Of a stretch of DNA of 64,000 nt, positions 22,731 through 33,863 are shown piece by piece. This DNA is from Plenodomus lindquistii (Eukaryota; Ascomycota; Dothideomycetes; Pleosporales; Leptosphaeriaceae): assembly GCA_025504975.1 (NCBI GenBank), contig JANUWI010000001.1:4774001-4838000 (forward strand), read 5' to 3'. Below the pieces are notes generated by a model. The model searched no databases. It was given only the letters and a program-made list of their open reading frames with translations, and was not told the origin of the DNA. Within the stretch, counting starts at the first letter, position 1; every line of letters starts with the position of its first letter. The position numbers and the translations under genes were made by a program.

Positions 22731-24929
22731 TCACTCAGCATCACTATCAACGATCCACCGCTTCACCAACTCCGCTACAACCTCGCTATCACTCCGTTGC
22801 ACTACTTGTCCCTCATCCGCCTCACGTTCAGGTATCTTCCCCCCTCCCGAATCACGGGAGCTAGACACGGACAGAGAACTGTACCGAAAAGGTCTTATAC
22901 GAGTTATCACTTTCCGGGCCCCAGTTTCATCGTACCACACGCTCTCCTCAGACGAAAGGGGGTACGGATCGGAGTAATGCGAGGAAGAAGGAGTGGTGTT
23001 TGTATCTGATGCGGTTGGCCTATCAGTGTCGCTAGCACGCGACGGTCGTGATGCTTGGTGTGCATGGAGGTCTGGCGCCATATGTCCGTAGGAACCCGTA
23101 TATTCAACCGGACTCGAATCGATCTCTTGGTTCCACTCGACTCCTTGCTCTGATTCAGGTCCACGACGACGACGGGGATAGGGGGGCATAAGGCTTGGGG
23201 GAAATGGGCCTTTGAGAGTATTCCTACGTTGTCTTGAACTTTCAGTCATCGTCCTCGTTTGTCTCGAGGTAGAACTTTGAGCTGGTGACATAGTTCTAAA
23301 TCGGAAGTCATCAATCGTAGACGATGGAAGGTTGGCGGGTAGAGGGGGCCAGGGCGTGGAATAGGTTCCGTTAGGTGGGGGAGATTCGTCTAAGATGATC
23401 CATACCAGGTGGTCCACGACAAGGTCGCCGAATACGCTGGTGACACTGGTAGTGTGGTGTGGATTGATGTAGAGCAACGTGTATTTCTCGAGATGAGACA
23501 GTTGCTGTGTTACCATTTGCCGCTGGTAATCGTTCAGTGAGCGCAGATGTGCTACTGGGTCGTAAGGTTTAGGTTGCTTGTTGATGAAGCGAAGAGCCAT
23601 TGAAGAGAGAAGACTTTGCGCCATGGACCATTTATCCACTTTCAAGGAGTCGCCGTGTCCGCTGCTTAGCCCTTCGAGATGTGAGCTTTGCCATGCTCTC
23701 AGAACACCCCATTTGACATTGGAGGACGCCTGAGGGTCTTCGTCTGGTACGCTGGTGCCTGGGACAGCCCGCGACATCACGGGGCCACGCGTAGACGGAA
23801 TGGGGCCAACGGCAGTGGTGTCTGGATGTTGGTCGTCGTGTTTTGAATTGTTGGCCTGCTTGTCTAGTAAAGAAATTGTCGCTGCCGCATATATGCCTCT
23901 TGGAATCGGCTTCCTTGGAACCGAGAATGCGTCTCCACCTGCGAGCTGAGAGTATGGAGCCTTGGTTCCATCAGGATACATTTCCATGTCCAAGTTACGC
24001 GGGCGAGGTACGCTGATATACTTGCGGTTGAAGGGCGTTGGCTGTTCATGCGTGCTAATACGAGCATTGCTCTGAGACCGTCCTGAAGGGATACCCTCCG
24101 TGTTGATTGAAGTCTGAATAAACGTGTTCAGGGTCGGGATTGCAGATGGATTTACAGACATTGACTGGAACGTTTCTCCTTCCCCACACGAACTTGGTGT
24201 TGCAGGAGTCAGCATACCAACACTGCTGCCCTCTCGTCCTGACAGATTTTGCTCCGAGGTCTCCTGCTGAGACACTGAAGAGTCTGACGAGTTCACTGTG
24301 TCGCCAGAACCGCCCTCTTGCATCAGAGAAGGGTCGGCAGTGCTCCTTTTCCCTGCGCCGCCGATTTGCGTCCTTTGAAGCTGAGCAATGGTACTTTCCA
24401 TCTCTAGTCTCTCGTCCTCGTCGACTGCCCTTTTCTGGTGGTTCCTAGCCGTGAGTGCGAATGTGGCAACCCCAATCATCATCATTAGAATCATCTTGGC
24501 ATCCCTCAAATCGTTGCGAATGTCATCGAACTGCGGCTGCAAAAATGGCCATTTCGCTTTCTGCCGCCATGAAAGTGATGTGGTAGCCCCGGGATTTGTG
24601 GAGAACTTGGCTTGCTTGAACGCACGTTTGTGATAGGACTCGACCTCCTTGAAGACGTGTTCACATCGTGAGAGTGCCTTCCTGATGTCGTCAAGGGCGG
24701 CTGAATTAAACAGCGCCTGAGTTGAATCGTCGGTATTCGGATTTGGGATGATAAGATCGCGGATCTGGCCGAGTATGGCACAGGTGCTGGTGATGTCGTC
24801 TGCAATACTTTTGACACGATCACTAGCCAATGTGACTTTCTCTGCGAGGGCGTACAGCTTGATGGAGGCTTGTACGCCCACTGCTGTGATACCCACGACA
24901 GAGCCTGCAAGGCTGAGTGGGTCAGCCAT
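22731..24929 (-). CDS. Protein with fungal STAND N-terminal (HeLo-like) domain
   Basis: The first ~165 residues match the fungal domain found at the start of many STAND/NLR-like proteins: MADPLSLAGSVVGITAVGVQASI, then helices with RVKSIADDITSTCAILGQI and LDDIRKALSRCEHVFKEVE. Related HeLo-like domains act in fungal non-self recognition and cell death. The protein is 732 residues from the start at 24929, preferred over one eight codons upstream because MADPLSLAG is the family start. A hydrophobic segment lies at residues ~146-161. The rest is Ser/Thr/Pro-rich and disordered with a helical patch near residues 460-500; no nucleotide-binding (P-loop) domain or repeats are present. Function unproven; a regulator or adaptor is as likely as a death effector. 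Confidence 0.7.
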   Translation of the reverse strand: MADPLSLAGSVVGITAVGVQASIKLYALAEKVTLASDRVKSIADDITSTCAILGQIRDLIIPNPNTDDSTQALFNSAALDDIRKALSRCEHVFKEVESYHKRAFKQAKFSTNPGATTSLSWRQKAKWPFLQPQFDDIRNDLRDAKMILMMMIGVATFALTARNHQKRAVDEDERLEMESTIAQLQRTQIGGAGKRSTADPSLMQEGGSGDTVNSSDSSVSQQETSEQNLSGREGSSVGMLTPATPSSCGEGETFQSMSVNPSAIPTLNTFIQTSINTEGIPSGRSQSNARISTHEQPTPFNRKYISVPRPRNLDMEMYPDGTKAPYSQLAGGDAFSVPRKPIPRGIYAAATISLLDKQANNSKHDDQHPDTTAVGPIPSTRGPVMSRAVPGTSVPDEDPQASSNVKWGVLRAWQSSHLEGLSSGHGDSLKVDKWSMAQSLLSSMALRFINKQPKPYDPVAHLRSLNDYQRQMVTQQLSHLEKYTLLYINPHHTTSVTSVFGDLVVDHLVWIILDESPPPNGTYSTPWPPLPANLPSSTIDDFRFRTMSPAQSSTSRQTRTMTESSRQRRNTLKGPFPPSLMPPYPRRRRGPESEQGVEWNQEIDSSPVEYTGSYGHMAPDLHAHQASRPSRASDTDRPTASDTNTTPSSSHYSDPYPLSSEESVWYDETGARKVITRIRPFRYSSLSVSSSRDSGGGKIPEREADEGQVVQRSDSEVVAELVKRWIVDSDAE

Positions 24930-25789
24930 CCTGCGATTGTTTGGGTGATGCAATCATGCAGGTGTGTGGAGTTTGCTGGTCCGAGAATACGTTGGAAGAC
25001 GTCGCGATCAGTGACAACAAACCGGCTCCAGCAACAAGGAAGCAAGGAGACGCTGATACAAGAGGAAACTGTCAAATCCTGACCGGCGGGCGACCTTTAA
25101 GACAAGACTCTTATCACAGCATAGCCTACTAACAACGTTTAATTGAGTGTCAGCAATTGCTCAGCCTCTTCGCTTGGTACGCAAGGCTAACCAGACCTTC
25201 GCCCCAACCAACGCACTGTGATAACGGATGCGCCATCGAGATATGCAGTGGTGCCAAGTGTCACCGACCAAAAGCGGATAGAGCTGCATTGTATGTTCAC
25301 GCGTGTCAACAGGTAATATAATGTAAGTCGAGGCTGAAGCTGTGTAGGCTGAGGCTATGTAGGCTGTAATGTGACAGGGACTTCTCCAGGTAATGGTCCA
25401 CCAAGTCGAGGCCACTGTTTGGATTGTTAGTATCCTCGTGTTATTAGACGTTAATTCATATGGAATTTCACCGAATCACTACCGCAGGCTTGACTTGTCC
25501 ATGCGATGTATGATAATGAAGATTGGGGCTTCGTGTGGATGCTAACTAAGTTACCACAAGTCGCCGAGGTTGAGCTGGGGAAGTCGGGGGCCGTGCACCT
25601 TCCCCGCAAAGCACTCCATGTCAAGTATCGACCTACGATTGAACCCGAACGAGTCATTATTATGGCTGGACCGATACTGAAATATTTCTTTCGGGTCTCT
25701 TTCTCACGAATTCCACTCTCGAACTACCCACATCGCTGAGGCGGGCCTCGACCCTGACCAACCCGTCACTAATCATACGATTACACACA
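24930..25789. promoter_or_regulatory. Divergent region upstream of STAND-domain gene and acyl-CoA dehydrogenase
   Basis: An 860-base gap between divergent starts. It includes two near copies of a GCTGAGGCT(A/G)TGTAGGCTG word around 25330-25375. No gene was recognised. Confidence 0.4.
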
Positions 25790-27172
25790 ATGTCGCAAGC
25801 CATGAACTTCTCGATCCCAGATGATCTAAAGAAGTACCTTGAAGATCTCGATAAATTCATTGAGGAGAAGATCACGCCCCTGCAGATGAAGGATGACAAC
25901 AATCGCTTCTTCGATCACCGCCGTGAACACTCTCGTACAGACTGGGACAATGGTGGACTGCCGCGCCAGGAATGGGAGGATCTGTTGACAGAATCGCGGA
26001 AGCTCGCCGACGAGGCTGGGTTTTACCGATTGTCACTGCCTAAGCAATACGGCGGACAAAACAGCGAAGACGGTCGCGGTAGCAATCTCTGGATGGCAGT
26101 CATAAGAGAGCATCTAGCGGCGAAAGGATTGGGGCTCTTCAATGATCTACAGACGGAGCATTCGATGGTGGGAAACTTTCCGGATGTGATCATGCTTATG
26201 AACTTTGGAAATGAACAGCAGAGGAAAGAATTCATTCCTCTGAGGCTGGAGGGCAAATTCAGGATGACGTTTGGGTTGACGGAGCCGGGACATGGGTCGG
26301 ACGCGACACATATGGGGACGAAAGGCGTACCAGAGACGAGAGACGGCATCAAGGGCTGGCTGTTGAACGGCTTCAAGAAGTGGCAGACTGGTATGCACCA
26401 CGCGACGCATTGCTCAGTCTTTGCCAGAACTTCCGGGAAAGACGGGGAGATCAAGGGCATTTCCTGCTTCATAGTGCCAATCGGTACTCCTGGACTCAAG
26501 GCTGAATCGTATGAATGGTAAGTCGAGATCGCCGACAAGCCAGATCTTCTGCTGATCATTTACAGGACACTCAACATGCCCACTGACCATGCGACCGTCT
26601 CTATCAAAGACGTTTGGGTGCCAGAAAGCTACGCCCTGGGTCCCGTCCACAACGGCCTCGGTGTCGCTCAAGCTTTTGTCCACGAGAATCGCATTCGACA
26701 AGCTGCCTCTTCGCTTGGCGCAGCAGTCTACTGCGTTCAGCAGTCCGTCGACTACGCCAACGAGCGCGCACCATTCGGCACACCTCTCTCCCACAACCAA
26801 GGCATACAGTTCCCTCTTGTTGAGCTGGCGACACAATGCGAGATGCTGCGCCAACTGATCCGGAAGACCGCGCTCGAAATGGATTCCATGCCCCACGGCG
26901 AGATCGAGAAGAAGATTGGCGACAAAGTGAGCATGTGCAACTACTACGCGAATAGGCTGTGTACGCAAGCGGCCGACCAAGCGATACAGGTGCATGGCGG
27001 GAACGGGTATAGCAGGCATTGGCCGTTTGAGCACATATGGAGGCATCATCGGAGGTACCGCATTACGGAGGGTAGTGAAGAGATCCAGATGCGCAAAGTA
27101 GCGGCCTATTTGTTCGGCTTCGGGGGCAGGAAGAGCCTGGTGGACGCTACCAAAGCGGAGGCCAAGCTATAG
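25790..27172 (+). CDS. Acyl-CoA dehydrogenase family flavoenzyme
   Basis: FAD-dependent dehydrogenase that introduces a 2,3 double bond into acyl-CoA thioesters, normally in beta-oxidation. Exons 25790-26517 and 26566-27172 join across a 48-base intron (GTAAGT...TACAG) to give 444 residues. The domain order is that of the family: N-terminal helices, beta domain with LTEPGHGSDATHM and GFKKWQTG, then the C-terminal helical domain with NERAPFGTPL, QVHGGNGYS and ITEGSEEIQ. Glu411 in ITEGSEEIQ sits where the catalytic base lies in medium-chain enzymes. No clear mitochondrial presequence and no SKL-type end (ends AKL, which could be a weak peroxisomal PTS1-like tripeptide). Acyl chain preference is unknown. 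Confidence 0.9.
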
Positions 27173-27299
27173 TCGTTCTGGATGATTCCAATACCTTGTC
27201 CATAGTGAACGAATTGTAAAGGCCATACCGACGTTGGATTCATGCTGCGATTTCGTTTTCAAGGGCTTGTCCCAGACTCAGATTCAATGCATCTGAAGC

Positions 27300-27671
27300 T
27301 CACCAAAGACTTCTCAGCCATCGATTGAAACCTGGCATCGCATCCCTCTCAGTGATGATTGGCAGAAGTACCACGATGACCAAGAACCAGAGGCAGAATC
27401 CTGCAATCCAATAGAGTGTAGCTTTCTGAGATGATGGTTCTGGCTCTGGTGGCAGAGGCTTGGCTTCGAGCCTTCCAGGGCCCATACTTCGGCCATGGTT
27501 GAGAACTGGTACTGGTGGTAAAGGTTTCAGTCCTGGACCCAGGTTCGAAAGATAAGTGGTGCGTCCTGATGGGGCAGAAACATTCGATTTCGGAGGTACA
27601 GGAGGCCCCTCAGAGCTCTGACGAGACTTTCTGTTACGCAATTGCGATATTTCGGAATTCTTGCTAGACAT
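27300..27671 (-). CDS. Small proline-rich protein with C-terminal membrane anchor
   Basis: Unrecognised 123-residue frame without introns. The first ~80 residues are polar with PPVPPK, PLPPVPV and PLPPEPEP proline motifs of the kind bound by SH3 or WW domains. Residues ~86-106 form one hydrophobic segment (IAGFCLWFLVIVVLLPII), followed by a short basic tail. This layout fits a tail-anchored membrane protein with a cytosolic proline-rich arm. Close to and convergent with the acyl-CoA dehydrogenase. Coding status rests on composition only. Confidence 0.5.
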   Translation of the reverse strand: MSSKNSEISQLRNRKSRQSSEGPPVPPKSNVSAPSGRTTYLSNLGPGLKPLPPVPVLNHGRSMGPGRLEAKPLPPEPEPSSQKATLYWIAGFCLWFLVIVVLLPIITERDAMPGFNRWLRSLW

Positions 27672-28358
27672 TGTTTGTATGAGCGAGAGGATACAGGGTG
27701 TAGCCTCGTGTGAGCCAAATTGCGCTAGTGACGACAGGGATTCTTGGCATTCAACGACGCGTCGCGGCCAATTCTACGCGTACTCTTCAATACATCAGGT
27801 TGATTTGTGACCATCTCATTCACGCCCAGACGATACAAGTACGTGACGAGACACTAATGCTTGTATGTTGCCACAGGACCCGATGCCGAAGGAACATGTC
27901 GAGTACGCGATACACTGTGTCGACCGTGACAAAGAGGAAGAGCTTTCACAATCGCAACAATCGCAACAATCGCACAATGCGTCGTTTAGTCCCCCGCTGG
28001 GGAAAGACTGCTTACAGTCAAGGCACGGTGTTTGGATCGCTAGATTGGGAATGTAGCATCTGAGTGCCCTACGGGACAGTCAGGCCCACTCTCAATGTGG
28101 CCTGTCATTCGAGGTGGTAGTCTCACTCTGATGATGGCGCTCAATCCGATGCAGATGACATGTAGGTGAAAGCGGGTGTCAAGGTATAGGCCCTGTCATC
28201 ATGGCAACCGTCGTTTGTTCCTTGCGGGCGCATTCACACCGCACAGTGAGCGTTGTTCGAGCTCAGAACTGCTACCTAGCTCTCTAACATCCTTCAACAT
28301 CCTTTTCCCACCCTCATTCTCAGCCATTCTATCACTAAAAAGCACTGCAACCGCGAAT
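27672..28358. other. Intergenic
   Basis: A 687-base divergent gap. No gene recognised; a frame open from 28176 merges into the next gene but its first 61 codons look like leader, not protein. Confidence 0.4.
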
Positions 28359-29078
28359 ATGAGTGATCTACAACCACCACTTAGCCGTCCGCCCCCGTCT
28401 GCGATGAACCCTGATGTTATTGATCGCATCATATTTGGTCGCCAACAGCGTAGCAGGTCGTTGTCTCGTTCTCGAGGCCGACAGACCCGTCGTTCTCCAC
28501 TAGGAGACGGGGTGGTAGACTCTACTGCTTCTGGTGGACAGGCTGAGATGAACCGCGCAAGCGAAGTCTCAGAAGCGCAATTCGACAACACCGCCACGGA
28601 GCCAGAATCTACTACGCCTCGCACGTCCGTTCAGCGTGCTCCTCTCAGGAGTCAGTCAGTCCCCACTCTTCGCCTTGGACCTTTGGCTGAGGTTGCGCTA
28701 CCACAACCGTCTACATGTATTTTGCGCCGCATCGCTACCTACATCGGCACTCTGTTCGACTCTCAACCAGCTATCATCGAGTACTCCAACACCGAGATTG
28801 CCGCCAGGACCTCGATTCGCATCAAAGCTGAGTGGATTCAGTGCTCCAGTCTTGATGAGGCCAAGAAGATGCTGCGCATCATGGCTATAGTTAGGAATGG
28901 AGATGGTCCGAAGCAGGTCACCGGTATCGTAGCGCGTCACAAGCGAGTCAAGGAGATCATGCGAAACTCGGGTGTTGGTTACCTGGCCGAGGATGTGTAC
29001 AAGAAGGAAATCTTCAAGTGCATGCGCAAGCTTAAGTATGCGAAGGAGTCAGTGGAGAACTCAACAATTTCACAGTAG
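28359..29078 (+). CDS. Hypothetical protein, Arg/Ser-rich N-terminus
   Basis: Unrecognised 239-residue single-exon frame. An in-frame start 61 codons upstream exists, but MSDLQPPL is preceded by ACCGCGAAT-like context and the upstream part is Ser/Phe/Leu-rich, so the inner start is chosen. The N-terminal half is disordered and has an RS-type patch (RSRSLSRSRGRQTRR). Residues ~110-235 look folded: ILRRIATYIGTLFDSQPAIIEYSNTEIAART, then a helical stretch rich in Lys ending KCMRKLKYAKESV. It might be a DNA- or RNA-binding protein, by basic composition only. Confidence 0.55.
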   Translation: MSDLQPPLSRPPPSAMNPDVIDRIIFGRQQRSRSLSRSRGRQTRRSPLGDGVVDSTASGGQAEMNRASEVSEAQFDNTATEPESTTPRTSVQRAPLRSQSVPTLRLGPLAEVALPQPSTCILRRIATYIGTLFDSQPAIIEYSNTEIAARTSIRIKAEWIQCSSLDEAKKMLRIMAIVRNGDGPKQVTGIVARHKRVKEIMRNSGVGYLAEDVYKKEIFKCMRKLKYAKESVENSTISQ

Positions 29079-29335
29079 ATGTGGTCCTTTCCGAGCCACG
29101 GATCATTGTGTGATCGTCAGGTAAGAACGAAGGTGCAGTCTCATTGATCTTGCCCAAGCTGACGAATCATTATCAGATTTGCGACTACCGAGTCAAGAGC
29201 ACATCATCGTTAGTCTATGCACTGTCCTTCATTCAATAGAACACCGAACTTGAGCTCTTTCCTCTACGTCACTCTTTACATTCATGTACTACAACCATCA
29301 ATTTCATTCATTATACATGATTCCACACTTTCATT

Positions 29336-30714
29336 GTGAAACAAGCCCTGACCAATTCTCCAATGCCTTCGAACCGCGACGCTGATATGCCAGTCCCCCT
29401 GAGAGCGCAACGAGCAGCTCTAGGAGACCGCCCCATACACGATGAAAATCCAGAGAAAGACACACGCTCCCTTGGGCGGAGAAGCAACGTACAAATGCCC
29501 ACTACATCCTCTCGCGCCCTTATCAGCAGCTCAGCTCGCACAGCTTCTAGGCAACGAGACAACCCCAAACTCATAGATGTCTTCCTGTCCACAAATCCGG
29601 TGCAGCGCGTCTATCGCAACGTCCCGTGGTCCGCATTCGTACATTGTGGCATTTCGAAGAACGTCACAAAGTACATCGCACAATGTCGAGACGGAATAAA
29701 GTGCCTGGTATTACCGGCTACATACTGCGATCCGAAGGGCATACGTACTGTCATATCCTAGCTGGTCCAGGCGTATCACAATGCCACTACGCGAATATTT
29801 CCCAAAACTCCAAGCGAAGATCTCCTCACTCTGTGTTGCGCAGAACGGGCCCTCTGTGTGTTTGGTCTTGATCGAGAGCAGAGCGGTCTCCGCAGTTACA
29901 TTGAGTCAGACTGGCTATCGACCGCCCTTTCCGTGAACATGCTCAGGCCTGTTTGGGACCGTATGCCAAAGGGAAGCTACTGGTCGGACAGAATACTAGA
30001 CTGTATCCAGGATGGACTCAAGTATATGGACGACTACGCCAATCACTTTGGGCACTGCTATTGCGGTTTAAGAAATCTCGGCTATGCGACACACGAGAAC
30101 TGTCTTGGTGCCTAGTTCGTAATAGACAATCATCTACGGGAAGCTCTCGGCACGTACAGAAACAGTCGAGGACCTACCATACATACCAGCTTCGGTGATC
30201 TGCATCGATCCAACAAGACGAGAACCTCCAGGTAGGTATTGGGCATTGAGCAGGCCGTCCCACCGGAACAACCGTATGAAGCGCTTTCTGGACACATGCA
30301 CCAGATGATCCCCGTGAAAGAGCAACGTTGTCCGCATGAGTCTTCTTATCGACTGGAGTGGGTTGAGGACGACGGTGGATATTTCTTGGAGACTCTCGCT
30401 ACAACAGATTGCAATATTGCCAATGCAAACCCTGTTCAAACCACCTCCGTCAGTCGCGATTGGCTTGCGAGCCGGGGTCATTGTGACGGCGGTCAGTCTT
30501 TCAGCATATGGGGTAAGGGCGATCTGGAATCGCAACGAACCTAGGCATTGGGTCCAAGGATCATGCTTACACGGATTTACTCAAAGCCGATGATCACATG
30601 GTGTGTGCTCTTCCAGGGATATTCATACATCATCCACAACCACGGCATCCACAGTATGAGATAACACTCCAGGCCTGGCTTCATCATTTTCCAGAAGTTG
30701 ATCCTCTTTGAAAG
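29336..30714 (+). pseudogene. Unresolved or decayed gene, frame breaks and TAG stops
   Basis: A plus-strand stretch with protein-like sequence that no single clean frame covers. The frame that starts MPSNRDADMP (29363) stays open to 30544 apart from TAG stops at 29759, 30113 and 30233. The first stop can be removed by a 54-base in-frame intron (29708-29761, GTATTA...CCTAG), giving a 232-residue product ending at 30115. Other protein-like pieces lie in shifted frames: DLPYIPASVICIDPTRREPP (30180-30231), RCPHESSYRLEWVEDDGGYF (30328-30387) and HMVCALPGIFIHHPQPRHPQ (30595-30654, stop near 30713). Either a gene with many small introns or a pseudogene with small indels fits. No family recognised. 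Confidence 0.35.
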
Positions 30715-31197
30715 TATGAAGATAGTTAGGAATTTTTTCACAATCGCCCGTCTGTTGCGTAATGATAAGAGCATCCTTAAGGAAGACTAGTTGCTATGCA
30801 CATGTGTATGACATGTTTCTTGGAGACCTCCTCTCCAGTGGCATCCACGCCGGTTGTTTCAACGTGATTAGCGGGGAAACTAGTACCATAGTGACTTTAG
30901 ATCACACTTCAGATAACGTCCTCAGTATTTACTTACCCATTATTGTAAGCGGTCAATTGTGGCTTCACGTGATACTATCTTGGCAAGGCGCTCACTTTCA
31001 CCTTCAGCTGCAACTTCACGTGCCAAGCGCACGTGCACGGGTGGCTGCAGGAACGATATTCTCCTCGCGGTTCACTTCGACTTATCATCTTCTCGACTTT
31101 ACGACTCGACCAACATCACACTACAAACATCCTATCGCTAACCCATCACAACTGTCGACGGCTGTTGCTGTAGTATCTCCTCCGCTACCTTATCGCC
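30715..31197. other. Intergenic
   Basis: About 480 bases before the next gene. Contains repeated TCACGTG-like words (30966-31036, for example CTTCACGTG twice), which are E-box-like; no gene recognised. Confidence 0.4.
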
Positions 31198-32556
31198 ATG
31201 ATATTTCCTGCGGCTGCTGCCTTCGATGGACGCGCTGCGCGAAGCCGGTCGACAATCAACTGCTCACATCCTCACCACAGCGCCTCGTGGTCCAAATCAG
31301 CTGATACGTCCGCTGGGACAGCCATGGAAACTGATATCAGTTGCGCAAGCTCGACTGATTCTAGTACTTTTCCTTCCACTTGCAACACACAATATACCCC
31401 ACTATACTCAACCGACTGGCACCCCACTCCGACGAATGGAATGACGACATATTACCTTTACGAAGATGGTAATATGGTCGGGACATCAAATGTCGACCCA
31501 GCCGCGAAAGCTGCTCCCACGCCCCGAAGTCCAGGCTTCTACGAGCGTAGGGGAGATGTTGTGGGTGCTTACTTAGCACGTCGGGCGATGGCAGATCGGG
31601 CTCGTGCTTCATTCAGCTCTTATCATGACCAGGAATCACTTCGTGAGGTTGATAGCTGGGAAGACGACAGAAACAAGCTGCCAGGAAGCAGCGAGCAAGA
31701 TTATTGGTCTGAGGGAAACGATGACTCACAGAAAAATGCGCCGACCTCCTCTCCAAACCATCCAAGTACTTTCGGCTATGCGGGATTTGCCTCTCAGTCT
31801 GGTCAACATTTCCCTTACCCTGATCCGGAACTCATTCGGCACCAGTTCACGCTGTACAGTCTGCTGCCTTACATTCAGCCTGAACGTAAGTTAAATGCTT
31901 TCGACGGGATACGCATGGATATTGTAGAGCAAGACACTGGTGTTGTACTCGCAGACGACATTCCCAAGAAACTCCTCGTGCTCTTCTTAGGCCGCAAGGT
32001 CGTCAACAAGTTCATCGAAACCATCAGACGTGTTGACAACATCAACTGGAAAGGCCCGCCGACGCGGCAGATGCTCTTCGTACCGCGAGGTCATGCCAGT
32101 AGAGTTTCGATGAGGATCCTGGTCGCATGGATGCTCAGAGCGTGCCAGCGGGGTACCATGGGGAGCATGCAGCCCATTCGAATTCCAAATAACCTTTTCG
32201 CTGCATGTACCCTCGCTCAGACGATGGAACTCTTCGAGTTGCGCAGAGATGCATACAGAATCGACCTGTACGTCGCAAAGAATCATTTGGTACGACCGAT
32301 ATTTCCGGTGGAGCTAGAGACGCTGTGGAACTGCTTAGGCGATACCAGTAAATACTGCTATGCCGCAATCAAAGCCATAGGTAATCGTTTGCGAGGCGTC
32401 GAAGCTGGATTAGAGGCGAGGACGCCGTGGGCAGAGGAAACGGTGGCTCTGTTGGAGAGGCATCCGCGTTTGAAGGCTCGCGTATATGATGCGGAACTCA
32501 ATGAGGCGTACCAACCGTCATTCGGTACACAGTGGATGTACTCGGAGCGTGATTGA
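31198..32556 (+). CDS. Conserved-looking hypothetical protein, folded C-terminal half
   Basis: Unrecognised 452-residue single-exon frame. The first ~215 residues are Ser/Thr-rich and probably disordered. From about residue 225 on, the sequence is compact and well ordered: ADDIPKKLLVLFLGRKVVNKFI, then RRVDNINWKGPPTRQMLFVP, VSMRILVAWMLRACQRGTM, and a helical end with WAEETVALLERHPRLKARV. The block around KLLVLFLGRKVVNKFIETI followed by a WMLRAC helix resembles a type of lineage-specific protein common in Pleosporales, but no named family is claimed. No signal peptide; nuclear or cytosolic location is likely. A second start (METDIS) lies 42 codons in. Confidence 0.65.
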   Translation: MIFPAAAAFDGRAARSRSTINCSHPHHSASWSKSADTSAGTAMETDISCASSTDSSTFPSTCNTQYTPLYSTDWHPTPTNGMTTYYLYEDGNMVGTSNVDPAAKAAPTPRSPGFYERRGDVVGAYLARRAMADRARASFSSYHDQESLREVDSWEDDRNKLPGSSEQDYWSEGNDDSQKNAPTSSPNHPSTFGYAGFASQSGQHFPYPDPELIRHQFTLYSLLPYIQPERKLNAFDGIRMDIVEQDTGVVLADDIPKKLLVLFLGRKVVNKFIETIRRVDNINWKGPPTRQMLFVPRGHASRVSMRILVAWMLRACQRGTMGSMQPIRIPNNLFAACTLAQTMELFELRRDAYRIDLYVAKNHLVRPIFPVELETLWNCLGDTSKYCYAAIKAIGNRLRGVEAGLEARTPWAEETVALLERHPRLKARVYDAELNEAYQPSFGTQWMYSERD

Positions 32557-33863
32557 ATTTTGTCGTCCACTACTCCTAGAGATTTCGATTTGTTGGTCAC
32601 ATGGAGACTGAAGTTAGGTATGAGAAGCGCTGCATTTGCTGTGGCATTACAAAAATTAGGAGTGTCTAAGCCGCGTCAGCACTTGCAGATTTCCAGTATT
32701 GATGAGTGAGCAGCGAAGAGTAGCAATTTCAATCATACCTAGAGATCATAAACCAGACGGCGCAAGCTGGAGTCACTTAGCAAATCTGCACTCTACCATA
32801 GGGATGCATACACCATCGAATTACGCGATTCTACAATTGTGCATCAAATGGAGCCAGTTACAAGGTACCGTGATTCGTGATGCCCAGCGTGATTGACATC
32901 CGCCGGCAGCAGACATGCGAAACACCTCCTCGGGTTGAGAAGTTGGTTCGTCCGCGCATTCGGACCTAGCATGTCGGAAGGAGTGTGCATTTGTTCATAC
33001 TAAACTCCTTCGATCGTTTCGTTGTTTCATGCAGGTGAGATGGATAGATGGATTCGGATGGTGTGGGGTCGCCAAGGCGTTCGTCGCGTGAATTTGAGCC
33101 GAGGCTTAATGCGGACGTACAACGCGCTCCCTCACCATGCCTTTGCTCTACCCTCACCATATACAATACCTCGATGTTCATCCAAAGGCAATAGTTGTAC
33201 ATCGATACAAGCTGCCGAGTTTTTGGACGCCTACCAGGATGTAACCGTCCTGGTCCCCTGGTGACATCCCAATGCCCTAGAGGTTGAAACACCAGCTGCA
33301 GTTCGTCTGCAGGAACCACCGACGGGCGCTAATGTCGAAACACCAAACACCCGACACTAATTGGCAATTGCTAGCAGTCAACCAGACCCCGAGCTTTCAT
33401 GAACATCAAAGGCTGAACATCATTAACCGCTTTTCTTGACCTTCAGGAGCTATCAAAAACCCAGTCTGGAGTGAGGCCTCAGCTGAGATGTATAGGATTT
33501 GGCCAGTCGCGCTCGGAATCTGGGCGACAAATAACAATTGCTCACCAATCATCCCCATCGAGCCAAGCAAAAGCTATGTCTTATACAGACAAGGGTCTGT
33601 GCCAAGATGACTTGTTTTCTACCTGCAATCTTCCTATTCCTACGCGTTACACAATATAACAGAGCAAGTATGCTATTCTCAATCGCCTCTTTCCTAGGCA
33701 TCGTCATTCTTTCACCACATTCTTTCTGTCCGAATTCTCACAAACTTTTTCCCAAATTCTTTCTTTTGATAGCTTGAGCCAGAAATTCGGCTGGTCCGAG
33801 TAAACATTCATTCTCTTTCAACAAGCCGTATCTACGGTACTAGATTCTGGATCAGTCTACAAC
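32557..33863. other. Intergenic, pectin lyase promoter side
   Basis: A 1.3 kb gap. No gene recognised. The last few hundred bases form the upstream region of the pectin lyase; a run of CT-rich sequence (33700-33850) precedes the start codon. Confidence 0.5.
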
